Of a stretch of DNA of 49,500 nt, positions 7,141 to 15,808 are shown piece by piece. The notes below the pieces were generated by a model, which saw only the letters and a list, made by a program, of their open reading frames with translations, searched no databases and was not told the DNA's origin. The position numbers and the translations under genes were made by a program. The stretch comes from UBA5704 sp036380715. Lineage in GTDB: Bacteria; Acidobacteriota; Thermoanaerobaculia; Multivoradales; UBA5704. The DNA is taken from NCBI GenBank assembly GCA_036380715.1, contig DASVEF010000038.1, positions 1 to 49,500 on the forward strand. The letters run 5' to 3'. Position 1 is the stretch's first letter, and the number at the start of each line of letters is the position of its first letter.

Positions 7141-8265
7141 ATGCTCGAACCTCTGCGGCGGGAGCCTCCCGAAGAGGAGCGCTCTCGTCCCAACATCAAA
7201 CGGCTCCGCGACCTTCTTCAGGGGCCGCTCGGGGTCCGGTCGTTTTCGCTGACCGGCCTGTTCATCCTGGCCGCGTTCTACACGCTGTATCTGGCGCGGT
7301 CGTTCATCCTGCCGATCGTCCTCGCCCTGCTGCTCACCTTCCTCCTGACCCCGGTCGTGAGAGCGCTCAAGGCGCTGCACATTCCGGAGGCGCTGGGGGC
7401 GGCGCTGGTGATTTTCGGTCTGCTCGGAACCCTGGGCTGGGGGATCTACGAGCTCTCTGGCCCCGCGTACGAGTGGGCGCAGAAGGCGCCGCAGCAGATG
7501 CGGCGTCTCGAGCGCAAGCTGGCCGATCTCAAGAAGCCGGTCCAGACCATGAGCAAGGCCACGCAGCAGGTGGAGAAGATCACCGACGTCGGCGGCGGTC
7601 CCGAGCCGCGCAAGGTGGAGGTGCAGACGGAGAGCCTGGGCGAGCGGATGTTCAGCCAGGCCACCGAGCTGATCGCCGGAGCCGTGGTCATGTTGATCCT
7701 GCTCTTCTTTCTGCTCGCTTCGGGAGACCTGTTCCTGCGCAAGCTGATCCGCGTGCTCCCCAAGCTCGCCGACAAGAAGCGGGCGGTGGAGATCGCGCGC
7801 CAGATCGAGAGCGACATCTCCGCCTATCTGGTGACGATCACGGCGGTCAACGTGGGGCTCGGCGTCGCGCTCTGGGGCCTGCTGAGCCTGGTCGGCGCCC
7901 CCAACCCTCTGCTCTGGGGCGTGCTGGCCGCGGTGACCAACTACATCCCTTATCTGGGAGCGATCGTGATGATGGCCGTGCTGACCATGGTCGGCTTCCT
8001 CTCGTTCGACCAGCTCGGGCAGTCGCTGATGGTGCCCGGGGTCTTCGTCGGCCTGAACATCCTGGAGAGCTATGTGGTGACGCCGATGGTGCTGGGCCGC
8101 CGGCTGACCTTGAACCCGGTGGTGATCTTCCTCGGCCTCACCTTCTGGGGCTGGCTCTGGGGGATCACCGGCGCGCTCCTCGCGGTCCCCATCATGGCGG
8201 TCCTCAAGATCTTCTGCGACCACAGCGAGCCGCTGCGGCCGATCGGGGAGTTCCTGGGGGATTAG
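7141..8265 (+). CDS. AI-2E/PerM family transporter
   Basis: 374 residues. It has the family layout: two or three N-terminal membrane helices (about 35-110), a soluble segment (about 115-165), and a C-terminal block of helices with VTNYIPYLGAIVMM and ILESYVVTPMVLGRRL, the strongest family signatures. ATG at 7141 is preferred over a TTG eight codons earlier because GAGGGG stands at the right distance. Members export small molecules, including autoinducer-2 in a few cases, or act as Na/H antiporters. The substrate cannot be read here. Confidence 0.88.
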   Translation: MLEPLRREPPEEERSRPNIKRLRDLLQGPLGVRSFSLTGLFILAAFYTLYLARSFILPIVLALLLTFLLTPVVRALKALHIPEALGAALVIFGLLGTLGWGIYELSGPAYEWAQKAPQQMRRLERKLADLKKPVQTMSKATQQVEKITDVGGGPEPRKVEVQTESLGERMFSQATELIAGAVVMLILLFFLLASGDLFLRKLIRVLPKLADKKRAVEIARQIESDISAYLVTITAVNVGLGVALWGLLSLVGAPNPLLWGVLAAVTNYIPYLGAIVMMAVLTMVGFLSFDQLGQSLMVPGVFVGLNILESYVVTPMVLGRRLTLNPVVIFLGLTFWGWLWGITGALLAVPIMAVLKIFCDHSEPLRPIGEFLGD

Positions 8266-8433
8266 AGGCCCCCTCCCCGACCCTCCCCCGCCAAGCGGGA
8301 GAGGCGCCCCCACCCTGGCCCTCACCCCCTGGCCCCCTCTCCCACCCGCACTCACACCCACCCGGGAGAGGGGGGAGGAGAAGACGACATCTTGAGGTTT
8401 TTCTCCCCTCTCCCGCTCCGCGGGGGAGGGGGC
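8266..8433. repeat. Family 1 repeat cluster (copy B, compound)
   Basis: Three C/G-rich arms lie together between a transporter and the S4 gene: a CCCTCCCC...GCGGGAGAGG palindrome, then CCCTCACCCC with CCCCTCTCCC, and a right arm with CTCCCGC/GCGGGGGAG. The cluster looks like two overlapping copies of the family 1 element, one degraded. It fills the gap between the converging genes and could act as a bidirectional terminator. Confidence 0.65.
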
Positions 8434-8434
8434 T

Positions 8435-8821
8435 TCAATCGTCTTCGGAGCCCAGCTCCCAGCGTTCCATCTCGCGGCGGTCCTTCTTGGTGGGGCGGCC
8501 GGCGCCGGCGTCCCTGCGCACCGGGGGCTGCCGGAGAATCCTCGCCAGCGGATCGGACGCCGGCTTCGGCGGGCTCTGGTCCTCGTAGAGCGCGGCGGCC
8601 TCGGCTTTCGGCACCGGCTTGTCGCGCAGCTCCTTGACGATGAGCACGCGGTCCCAATCCCCCTGGCTCAGCTCGATCCGGTCTCCCGCCGTGAGCTGGC
8701 GGTGGGGCTTGGCGGGCTGGCCGTTGACCTTGACCCGGCCGAGGTCGCAGGCGTGGGTCGCCTGCGTGCGGGTCTTGAACATGCGGGCCACCTGCAGCCA
8801 CTTGTCGAGGCGGACGGACAT
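8435..8821 (-). CDS. S4-domain RNA-binding protein, Hsp15-like
   Basis: 128 residues. The S4 domain occupies about 1-65 (RLDKWLQVARMFKTRTQA, then GRVKVNGQPAKP). A basic tail ends in RPTKKDRREMERWE, the usual C-terminal signature of heat-shock protein 15. E. coli Hsp15 binds stalled 50S subunits that carry nascent chains and helps recycle them. The gene is 9 bases downstream of the membrane protein gene at 8831-10243 on the same strand, so they may be co-transcribed. Confidence 0.88.
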   Translation of the reverse strand: MSVRLDKWLQVARMFKTRTQATHACDLGRVKVNGQPAKPHRQLTAGDRIELSQGDWDRVLIVKELRDKPVPKAEAAALYEDQSPPKPASDPLARILRQPPVRRDAGAGRPTKKDRREMERWELGSEDD

Positions 8822-8830
8822 GGCGTCAGT

Positions 8831-10243
8831 CTACCGGAGCGAGCGCAGCAGGAACGAGGCCCTCTCCAGAGCCCGGACGAGCTCGGCCGGCCCGGGCGGA
8901 TGCTCTCCGAGGACCGCGTAGTCGCCCAGCGTCTGCGGCCAGGGCCAGGGAGGGGGCGGAGGGACCAGGCCTCCCACGGCCGCGAAGAAGAGGAGCCAGC
9001 CCACGAGGGCTGCGGCCAGGGCGGAGGCGGCGTGCGGCGCGGGCCGGCGGGCGGTGGCGATCCATCCGGCGAAGCCCACGGCGAGAGCGGGCAGGGCGTC
9101 GATCAGGAAGCGCTGTCCGTAGCCGCCCCGGTTCGCCCACTCCGACCACCAGCCGTGGAGCACGGCCACGGAGAGGAACCAGGCCGCCGCGATCGCGCCC
9201 CAGCCCGGAGAGCGGCGGGAGGCTTCCCGGACGGCGAGGATCGCCAGGCCCGCCGCCGCGAAGAGCAGCGCCGGGTGGAAGAGGAAGAGGCCGTGGACCG
9301 GCGCGAAGAGGACGTTCCAGGGCGAGGCGGCGGTGATCTGCCAGGTTCCGCCGTAGGGCGGGACGGTCCAGGTTCCGAAGGCGGATCGCCACCAGAAAGG
9401 CAGGAACAGCAGGGGGAGGGCGAAGCCAGTGAGAGCCCTCACCCCCCTGGCCCCCCTCTCCCGGAGGGAGAGGGGGGAATCTTCAGCGGGAGGGTGGTGG
9501 CGCCCCTCTCCCTCCGGGAGAGGGGACGGGGGTGAGGGCCCCCGGCGGGAGAGGGAAGATACAGCCAGCAACACTCCCGGCAGCAGGGCCACGGCGCTGT
9601 ACCGGAGCAGGACGGCGATCCCGACGGCCAGGCCGGCGGCGAAGGCGAGCTTCGGGCTGCCGGTCTCTCTCTGCCGGACCAGGAGGAGCAGGAGGAGCGC
9701 GGCCAGGGCGAAGGTGGGGGCGTGGGTCATCCCGACCAGGGAGTAGAAGAGCAGCGGGCCGCCGAAGAAGGTGAGTGCGGTCGCGGCTGCCGTGGTCCTC
9801 TTCGAGAAGCCCAGGCGCGGGAGGGCCAGGGCGATGCAGGCGAGGCCCAGGAGGGTGGCGGCGTTGCGGGCGAGGACGATCAGGGCGGCGCTCAGGAAGA
9901 CGCGGCGGGGGACCCGGCCGGCCGGGGGGAGGTCGGCGCCGCCGGCCAGCAGGCCCTCGGGGAGCAGGCGGTCGAGGGCTCGGCCGGCGAAGAAGGGGAG
10001 GGCGTCCCAGGCGACGATCCCCGGCGGATATTGCGAGACCAGGTGGCCGTCGCGGCCTCCGACCAGGCCGTTCATCACGCCGCGGTGGTCGTCCTCCAGC
10101 CAGAGGTCGCCGTCGTCGGCGAGCGATTCGAGGAGGGCGAAGCCGGCCCAGCCGTCGCCTCCCAGGCCGCGGTCGAACACCGCCATGTGGAGGGCGGCGA
10201 GCAGCAGGGCGGCGGCGATCCAGAGAGTAGAATGCGCTCCCAT
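8831..10243 (-). CDS. Multi-spanning membrane protein, GT-C/GT39-like, carrying an internal repeat
   Basis: 470 residues with around ten hydrophobic helices. The early loop GDGWAGFALLES and the later QYPPGIVAWDALPFF motif resemble membrane glycosyltransferases of the GT39/ArnT type, which use lipid-linked sugars. The substrate is unknown. Residues about 236-270 are encoded by a copy of the dispersed repeat (9436-9538). They form a hydrophilic Pro/Arg/Gly-rich stretch (PSPLPEGEG, SLRERGARG) between two membrane helices, so the gene stays open. The ATG at 10243 overlaps the start of the divergent metallopeptidase gene in the four bases CATG. Confidence 0.72.
   Translation of the reverse strand: MGAHSTLWIAAALLLAALHMAVFDRGLGGDGWAGFALLESLADDGDLWLEDDHRGVMNGLVGGRDGHLVSQYPPGIVAWDALPFFAGRALDRLLPEGLLAGGADLPPAGRVPRRVFLSAALIVLARNAATLLGLACIALALPRLGFSKRTTAAATALTFFGGPLLFYSLVGMTHAPTFALAALLLLLLVRQRETGSPKLAFAAGLAVGIAVLLRYSAVALLPGVLLAVSSLSRRGPSPPSPLPEGEGRHHPPAEDSPLSLRERGARGVRALTGFALPLLFLPFWWRSAFGTWTVPPYGGTWQITAASPWNVLFAPVHGLFLFHPALLFAAAGLAILAVREASRRSPGWGAIAAAWFLSVAVLHGWWSEWANRGGYGQRFLIDALPALAVGFAGWIATARRPAPHAASALAAALVGWLLFFAAVGGLVPPPPPWPWPQTLGDYAVLGEHPPGPAELVRALERASFLLRSLR
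9436..9538. repeat. Family 1 double-hairpin repeat inside a coding sequence (copy C)
   Basis: A 103-bp copy of the CCCTCAC...GTGAGGG element with both inner palindromes intact. It lies wholly within the membrane-protein gene and is read through without a stop codon. It is shorter than the other complete copies (121-122 bp), with the length lost in the spacer. Confidence 0.82.
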
Positions 10244-10601
10244 GCGCGTCCCTGCCGACGAGTTCGAAGCGCTGGTCAAGGAGGCCCTCGAAGGGTTGCC
10301 CGAGGAGTTCGCCGAGCTGCTGGACAATGTCGCGGTCATGATCGAGGAGGAGCCCGACCCCGAGGATCTCGAGGCCATGGGCATGGACCCCGACGAGGAG
10401 CTGTTCGGACTCTACCAGGGGGTGCCCCTGTCGCAGCGCGATTCCTTCTACACCGCCCTTCCCGACCGGGTGATCATCTACCGCGGGCCGATTCTGCGCT
10501 ACTGCCGGAACCGCCGCGAGGTCATCCGCGAGGTGCGCGACACGGTGGTCCACGAGCTCGGCCACCACTTCGGGATGGAAGAGGACGACATGCCCTACTG
10601 A
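10242..10601 (+). CDS. Small zinc metallopeptidase (MetX-like/DUF1025 family)
   Basis: 119 residues, with the family's typical ending VVHELGHHFGMEEDDMPY. HELGH is the zinc-binding HExxH motif, and the Asp in the DDM motif is the usual downstream ligand. The acidic helix before it (EEPDPEDLEAMG, DEELFGLYQG) is also a family hallmark. The fold is that of a minimal zincin; the physiological substrate is not known. The start codon overlaps that of the divergent gene, and no good Shine-Dalgarno sequence precedes it. Confidence 0.85.
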   Translation: MRVPADEFEALVKEALEGLPEEFAELLDNVAVMIEEEPDPEDLEAMGMDPDEELFGLYQGVPLSQRDSFYTALPDRVIIYRGPILRYCRNRREVIREVRDTVVHELGHHFGMEEDDMPY

Positions 10602-10637
10602 GGCTGCGGCAGGGCGGCGCTCGCGGTTCGGGAGGGG

Positions 10638-10946
10638 TCAGGCCGGTCCGCGCAGCTTCGCGATCTTGCGGTCGCGGTCCTCCTCGATGCGGCGGCGCTC
10701 GCGCACGTACTCCTCTTCGTCCTCCTGCCGCTTGGCCGGGTCGTACACCTTGCGCAGGCGGTCCCGGTGGAGGATCTCGACCTCCGCGAGCTTGGCCTCG
10801 GCCTGATTGCGGACCTCCGCGATCTTCTGCAGGACCTCTTCGCCGAGACCCTCCTCGCGCGGCCGCTCGATTCCCTGCTTCTCCATCCGCTCGAGGGCCA
10901 GCTCATAGGCCGATTTCATGCCGGATGATTTGTCCTGGTTCGCCAT
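10638..10946 (-). CDS. Conserved coiled-coil protein of unknown function
   Basis: 102 residues, almost entirely charged helix (SAYELALERMEKQGIERP, then KIAEVRNQAEAKLAEVEILH and RRRIEEDRDRKIAKL). The pattern predicts a coiled coil or helical hairpin without membrane segments or signal peptide. I believe similar proteins occur in Acidobacteriota, but no function is known to me. An alternative ATG at codon 10 (MKSAYELA) is possible. The gene converges on the metallopeptidase gene. Confidence 0.68.
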   Translation of the reverse strand: MANQDKSSGMKSAYELALERMEKQGIERPREEGLGEEVLQKIAEVRNQAEAKLAEVEILHRDRLRKVYDPAKRQEDEEEYVRERRRIEEDRDRKIAKLRGPA

Positions 10947-11053
10947 GGGGGGAAGGATATAGGAAAGGCCGCCTCGCTGCGGATTTGCTCAACGCCGCGG
11001 CGATGAGTATCCTCACCCCGCTTCAGCTCCTTTTCTGAGGAGGGAGACCCTCG

Positions 11054-12022
11054 ATGATCGAAGCGCAGAACCTGACCCGCCGCTATGGCGACTTCACGGC
11101 TGTCCAAGACATCTCCTTCGCTCTCGGCGAGGGGGAGATCGTGGGCATGCTGGGTCCCAACGGAGCGGGCAAGACCACGACGATCCGGATGATCACCGGG
11201 TTCCTGCCGCCGACCAGCGGCCGGGTCACGGTCGCCGGCACGGACCTGTTTGAAGCCCCGCGCGCGGCGCGGCGCCAGCTCGGTTATCTGCCGGAGAACG
11301 TGGCGCTCTACAACGAGATGCGCGTGGAGGAGTACCTGGCCTACCGCGCCCGCCTCGAAGGGCTGGCGCGGAACGAGACGCGCGACGCGATCGGCATGGC
11401 GGTCGAGCGCTGCCTGCTGTCGGACGTGAGCCGGCAGATCATCGGCACCCTGTCCAAGGGATACCGCCAGCGCGTCGGCCTGGCCACGGCCATCCTCCAC
11501 CGGCCGAGCGTCCTGGTGCTCGACGAGCCGACCGTCGGCCTCGATCCCAAGCAGATCATCGCCATCCGCGAGCTGATCCGCGAGCTGGGGCGCGAGAGGA
11601 CGCTGCTGCTGTCGACCCACATCCTTCCGGAGGTCGAGCTGCTGTGCAACCGGGTCATGATCATCGACCGCGGGCGCATCGTGGCCGAGGGGACGCCCGA
11701 GAGCCTGCGCCAGGGCTCGCTGGGCAATCCCGCCGTGCGGCTGACGATCAAGGAGGCGCCGGCCGGAGCGGGAGAGCTGCTTTCGCAACTGCCTGGAGTG
11801 ACGGGGGTGCGCCCCGGTGCCGGTGGCTCTGAGGGGGGGGCGTGGGTGGTGGAGCACGAGCCTGGGACCGATCCGCGCGAGAGCCTGTTCCTGGAGGTGG
11901 TCCAGCGCGGCTGGGTGCTCCTGGAGATGACCCGCGAGCGGGTCACGCTGGAGGACATCTTCGTCCGCCTCACCACGCACGATGCGGCCCGCGAGGCCGC
12001 GGAGCAGGAGGTGGCGTCATGA
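11054..12022 (+). CDS. ABC transporter ATPase, GldA-like
   Basis: 322 residues. Walker A is GPNGAGKTTT (about 34-43), the signature LSKGYRQRVGLA (about 134), Walker B VLVLDEPTVGLDP (about 152), with a switch His in LLLSTHIL. The C-terminal 100 residues form the regulatory tail seen in the ABC-2/GldA group. GAGGAGGGAG precedes the ATG. The stop overlaps the permease start as ATGA. With the next three genes it forms the complex called Gld in Bacteroidetes and also common in non-gliding phyla. Confidence 0.92.
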   Translation: MIEAQNLTRRYGDFTAVQDISFALGEGEIVGMLGPNGAGKTTTIRMITGFLPPTSGRVTVAGTDLFEAPRAARRQLGYLPENVALYNEMRVEEYLAYRARLEGLARNETRDAIGMAVERCLLSDVSRQIIGTLSKGYRQRVGLATAILHRPSVLVLDEPTVGLDPKQIIAIRELIRELGRERTLLLSTHILPEVELLCNRVMIIDRGRIVAEGTPESLRQGSLGNPAVRLTIKEAPAGAGELLSQLPGVTGVRPGAGGSEGGAWVVEHEPGTDPRESLFLEVVQRGWVLLEMTRERVTLEDIFVRLTTHDAAREAAEQEVAS

Positions 12023-12750
12023 AGGCGGTCTGGGCGACCCTCACCCGCGAGCTGCGCGCCTACTTCTTCTCGCCGCTCGCCTACGTGGTGCTCTTCTTCT
12101 TCCTCGTGGTCAACGGGGTCATCTTCGTCAACCTGGTCGGCTTCCTGGTCGATCCGCGCTCGGCCGGCGGCCCTCCGCTCGGCTTCTTCTTCCGCAGCGT
12201 CTGGCTGATGCTGATCCTGCTCGCGCCCGTGCTCACCATGCGGCTGATCAGCGAGGAGCTGCGCAGCGGCTCCATCGAGGTGCTGATGACGGCGCCGGTC
12301 ACCGAGGGGCAGGTGGTGACCGGCAAGTACCTGGCGGCGCTGACCTTCTACGCCTTCCTCTGGCTGCCGACCCTGGCCTACGCCGCCATCGTCGCCAACT
12401 ACAGCGACGTGGACTGGGGGCCGGTCGCGGCCGGCTACCTGGCGGTCGTCGGGATCGGGGCGCTGTTCCTGGCCGTGGGGGTGTTCGCCTCGTCGATGAC
12501 CCGCAGCCAGCTCGTGGCGGCCATGATCAGCGTGGCGCTCCTCTTCCTGCTCTTCCTGATCGGCATGTTCGAGGAGCTGCTCAATAACCAGACCGCCAAG
12601 CAGGTCCTGGGCTACATCAATCTCTGGAGCCACATCGACGAGCTCGCCAAGGGGATCGTCGATACGCGCCGGCTCGTCTATTACATCTCGGCGAGCCTGT
12701 TCTTCCTGTTCCTGGCGAGCCGCGCGCTCGAAGACAGGAAGTGGAGGTGA
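12019..12750 (+). CDS. ABC-2 permease, GldF-like
   Basis: 243 residues with six hydrophobic helices. It starts with TLTRELRAYFFSPLAYVVL, a typical start of ABC-2 permeases of this type, followed by a short periplasmic loop (DPRSAGGPPLGFFF) and the RLISEELRSGSIEVLMTAPV motif that contacts the ATPase. Its ATG overlaps the ATPase stop by four bases, which implies translational coupling. It forms the membrane channel of the operon's transporter. Confidence 0.9.
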   Translation: MKAVWATLTRELRAYFFSPLAYVVLFFFLVVNGVIFVNLVGFLVDPRSAGGPPLGFFFRSVWLMLILLAPVLTMRLISEELRSGSIEVLMTAPVTEGQVVTGKYLAALTFYAFLWLPTLAYAAIVANYSDVDWGPVAAGYLAVVGIGALFLAVGVFASSMTRSQLVAAMISVALLFLLFLIGMFEELLNNQTAKQVLGYINLWSHIDELAKGIVDTRRLVYYISASLFFLFLASRALEDRKWR

Positions 12751-12753
12751 GCC

Positions 12754-14217
12754 ATGGCTGACGCGAACGTGACCCGGCGCAAGCTCGTCAAGACCGGAAC
12801 GCTCTCGGCCGGCGTCCTCCTGACGGCCGCCCTGCTGCTGATCGTCAACTACCTGGGTTGGAAGTACCACAAGCGCTTCGACTGGACCGAGAGCCGCCTG
12901 TATACCCTGTCGGAGAGGAGCGAGAAGGTGGTCGGGGAGCTGAAGCGGGACGTTCGCTTCGTGGTTTTCCTCCCGCCCGAGGACGAGCTCTTCGAGCCGG
13001 TCCGCGAGCTGCTGTCGCAATACGACGCGGCCTCGCAGCGCGTGACCGTGCAGATCGTCGACGCCGAGAAGAATCCGGTGCAGGCGCAGCAGCTCGTGCA
13101 GCAGTACGGCGTCTCCGCCCCGGGCGTGGTCGTGGAGAGCGGCAAGGACCGGCGCGTGATCAACAGCGACGACCTGGCCGAGCGCGACTTCTCGGCCATG
13201 CAGATGGGCCAGGCGCCCCAGATGACCGGCTTCAAGGGGGAGCAGCTCTTCACCGGCGCCATCCTCCAGCTCTCTGAAGGGCGCAAGCCCAAGGTGCTGT
13301 TCACCACCGGCCACGGCGAGCGGTCGCTCGACGACCGGGACGCCCACGGCCTCTCCTCGGTCCAGGAGATCCTCGGCCCCGACAACTTCGAGCTGGAGGA
13401 ATGGGCCTCGCTCGGCAAGCCGGCGGTCCCCGCCGGGACCGACCTGGTGGTCGTGGCCGGGCCGACCGGCGCCTTTCTCAAGCCGGAGCTGGACGCGCTC
13501 TCCGCTTATCTGAATCAGGGCGGCCGCATGCTCGTGCTGGTCGATCCCACCTTGATGCAGACGGCCGGCTCCGGCCTGATCCCCACGGGCCTGAGCGCCT
13601 GGCTGGCCGGCTACGGGGTCCGGATGGGCGAGAACATCGTGGTGGACCCGCCCAACACGCTGCCCTCCTACAGCGCGCAGGTCTTCTTCTCGAACCGGTA
13701 CGGCAACCACCCGATCACCACGCCGCTGGAGCAGTCGACCCTGCCGGTGCTGCTCAACCTGGCGCGGTCGGTCGGCGCCGGGGAAGCGGCCGGAAGGACG
13801 GTGACCCAGCTCCTCGAGACCTCGGAGGAGGGCTGGGGCGAGAACAGCCTCGCCCGGCTGGAGAACGTCGAGAAGGACGACGCCGACGTGGCCGGCCCGG
13901 TGCCCCTCGGGGTCGCGGTCGAGGGCCAGGACGGCGCCGGCAAGCGGCCGATGCGGCTCGTGGTCTATGGCGACTCCGACTTCGCGACCAACCAGCTCGT
14001 GCAGGGCAACCCCGCCAACGCGGTGCTGCTCTCGAACTCGTTGAACTGGCTGGCCGCGCGCGAGGCCCTGCTGACCATCCCGCCGAAGAAGACGGAGCAG
14101 GTACGGCTGAGCCTGACGCCGGGCGAGCTGCGGTCGGTCTACCTGTTGACGCTGCTCGCGCTGCCCGGCCTGGCCGTGGTGCTCGGAACGTTCGTCACCA
14201 TGCGGCGGAGGAGATAG
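12754..14217 (+). CDS. GldG-like ABC auxiliary protein
   Basis: 487 residues: an N-terminal membrane helix (about 20-37), a large periplasmic domain typical of ABC_transp_aux (FDWTESRLYTLSERSEKVV, then GHGERSL and LVDPTLMQ), and a C-terminal membrane helix (about 462-482) followed by RRRR. This is the standard GldG design. It lies three bases after the permease. In gliding Bacteroidetes GldG is needed for motility; in other phyla the cargo is unknown. Confidence 0.88.
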   Translation: MADANVTRRKLVKTGTLSAGVLLTAALLLIVNYLGWKYHKRFDWTESRLYTLSERSEKVVGELKRDVRFVVFLPPEDELFEPVRELLSQYDAASQRVTVQIVDAEKNPVQAQQLVQQYGVSAPGVVVESGKDRRVINSDDLAERDFSAMQMGQAPQMTGFKGEQLFTGAILQLSEGRKPKVLFTTGHGERSLDDRDAHGLSSVQEILGPDNFELEEWASLGKPAVPAGTDLVVVAGPTGAFLKPELDALSAYLNQGGRMLVLVDPTLMQTAGSGLIPTGLSAWLAGYGVRMGENIVVDPPNTLPSYSAQVFFSNRYGNHPITTPLEQSTLPVLLNLARSVGAGEAAGRTVTQLLETSEEGWGENSLARLENVEKDDADVAGPVPLGVAVEGQDGAGKRPMRLVVYGDSDFATNQLVQGNPANAVLLSNSLNWLAAREALLTIPPKKTEQVRLSLTPGELRSVYLLTLLALPGLAVVLGTFVTMRRRR

Positions 14218-14221
14218 GGCG

Positions 14222-15667
14222 ATGCGTCCTCGCACTCTGCTCGTGCTGCTGGTCCTGGTCCTCGGCCTTGGGGCTTTCATCTGGTTCTACGAGCGCGACC
14301 TGCCGTCGAGCGACGAGCGCGCCGAACAGGCCAAGAAGGTCCTCGCGGTCGAGAAAGACGAGGTCCAGGGCGTGACGATCGAGGCCGCCTCCGGCCGGGT
14401 GGTCCTGGAACGGGTGGAGGGGCCGAAGGAGGAGAAGGAAAAAAAGGAGGAGGCCGGGGTCGAGGAGGTCCTGGGACCGCCGGAGAGCGAGTGGCGGATC
14501 GTCCAGCCGATGGCCGCCCGCGCCGACACCTTCGCCGTGGACGGGCTGCTCGACGCCCTCACCACCTTGGAGAAGACCCGCACCCTCGACGAGGTGGACC
14601 GCAAGGCGCTCGGCCTCGACAACCCGCGGGCGACCGTGCGGCTGAAGACCTCCGAGGGGGAAAAGGTGCTGCGGATCGGCGCCGCCGTCCCCACCGGGAG
14701 CTCGGTGATCGCGTCGCTGGAGGGCGAGGACAAGGCCTTCGTGGTCAGCGACTCGATCCTCTCGCAGCTCGGACGCGAGCCTGGAGCGTGGCGCGACCGC
14801 CAGCTCTTCCGGGCCAGCCGCGACACGATCTCGCGGATCACATTGACCGGGCCCGCCGGCCAGGTGGCGCTGGCGCAGAAAAACGATCTCTTCCGGGTCG
14901 AGCGCCCGATCTCCGACCGCGCCGACCGCGACCGGGTCGACGACCTGTACGCCGACCTGAGCGGCCTGACCGCGGAGCAGTTCCTCGACGATCCGTCCCG
15001 CCCTCCGGCGGAGCTGGGATTGCAGCCGCCCCAGGCCGTCGTGGAGGTGGCGTTCAAGGAGGGACCGCCGATGCGGATCGAGCTGGGGTCTCCGGCCTCC
15101 GCGGAGGCGGACCCGGCGGCGGAGGTGACAGAGCCAGGGGGGCCGACCCTCCGCTACGCCCGGATCGGCGCGCAGGTCTTCGAGACCCGCACCCGGCTGG
15201 CCGACGCGGCCTCGCGGCCTCCCCGGGAGTGGCGCGCCCGCGGGCTCTCCGGCTTCGAGGTCCACCAGGTCGAATCGGTGACCGTGAAGGACGACAAGAT
15301 CAACCTTCGCCTGACGCGCGCCGGCACCGACTGGAAGCGGGGGGAGGAGACGATTTCCTATGTGCCGGTGAGCGACTTCCTTTTCGCCCTGACCGGCGCC
15401 CAGTCCGACCAGATCCTGAGCCCGGCCGAGGCCCGCGCCCTGGGAGCGGGTTTCGCCAAGCCGGTGCTCACCGTCGATCTGGAGACCAAGGACGCCGGCA
15501 AGGAGACCGTGACCCTCTATCCCGCGCTCGCCGCCGGGGTCCCCGCCCGCGTCAGCGGCCGGGAGCCGGTCCTGCTCCTCCCCCGCGACAAGCTCCAGGA
15601 GATCCAGAGCCGTCTGGCGGACGTGCGGAACGCCAAGCCGTTGGCTGCCGCTGAAAACAAGCCCTAG
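14222..15667 (+). CDS. DUF4340 periplasmic protein of the Gld-type operon
   Basis: 481 residues with one N-terminal membrane helix (RTLLVLLVLVLGLGAFIWFY) and a long periplasmic part with two repeated DUF4340-like halves, each with WRIVQP- or FRVERPISD-type motifs and an LGL-P segment. A Glu/Lys-rich insert (EEKEKKEEAG) lies at about 74-84. It begins four bases after the GldG-like gene and is the last gene of the operon. DUF4340 proteins routinely follow GldG. A double-hairpin repeat lies 18 bases downstream. Confidence 0.85.
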   Translation: MRPRTLLVLLVLVLGLGAFIWFYERDLPSSDERAEQAKKVLAVEKDEVQGVTIEAASGRVVLERVEGPKEEKEKKEEAGVEEVLGPPESEWRIVQPMAARADTFAVDGLLDALTTLEKTRTLDEVDRKALGLDNPRATVRLKTSEGEKVLRIGAAVPTGSSVIASLEGEDKAFVVSDSILSQLGREPGAWRDRQLFRASRDTISRITLTGPAGQVALAQKNDLFRVERPISDRADRDRVDDLYADLSGLTAEQFLDDPSRPPAELGLQPPQAVVEVAFKEGPPMRIELGSPASAEADPAAEVTEPGGPTLRYARIGAQVFETRTRLADAASRPPREWRARGLSGFEVHQVESVTVKDDKINLRLTRAGTDWKRGEETISYVPVSDFLFALTGAQSDQILSPAEARALGAGFAKPVLTVDLETKDAGKETVTLYPALAAGVPARVSGREPVLLLPRDKLQEIQSRLADVRNAKPLAAAENKP

Positions 15668-15685
15668 CGCGGGTCGCCCGATGGG

Positions 15686-15807
15686 CCCTCACCCCCTGGC
15701 CCCCTCTCCCGTCACCGGGAGAGGGGGAAACGCAGATGAATCTTTTTTGCCTTGGATGGGTGGTGGCGCCCCTCTCCCGGTGACGGGAGAGGGGACGGGG
15801 GTGAGGG
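15686..15807. repeat. Double-hairpin repeat, family 1 (copy D)
   Basis: A 122-bp element starting CCCTCACCCC and ending GGGGGTGAGGG. The inner palindromes read CTCTCCCGTCACCGGGAGAG and the matching CTCTCCCGGTGACGGGAGAG, so the loops of the two arms differ in this copy but remain complementary to each other. It sits between convergent genes and overlaps nothing coding. Confidence 0.82.
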
Positions 15808-15808
15808 C

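Noticed and set aside
8266..8433. C/G-rich periodic sequence as a possible CRISPR array
   Set aside because: The repeats are inverted and unequal in spacing, with no direct repeats or cas genes. It belongs to the double-hairpin family.
11341..14280. A 979-codon minus-strand frame opposite the Gld-type operon
   Set aside because: His/Arg/Gln-rich shadow of the GldA, GldF and GldG genes with no recognisable domain.
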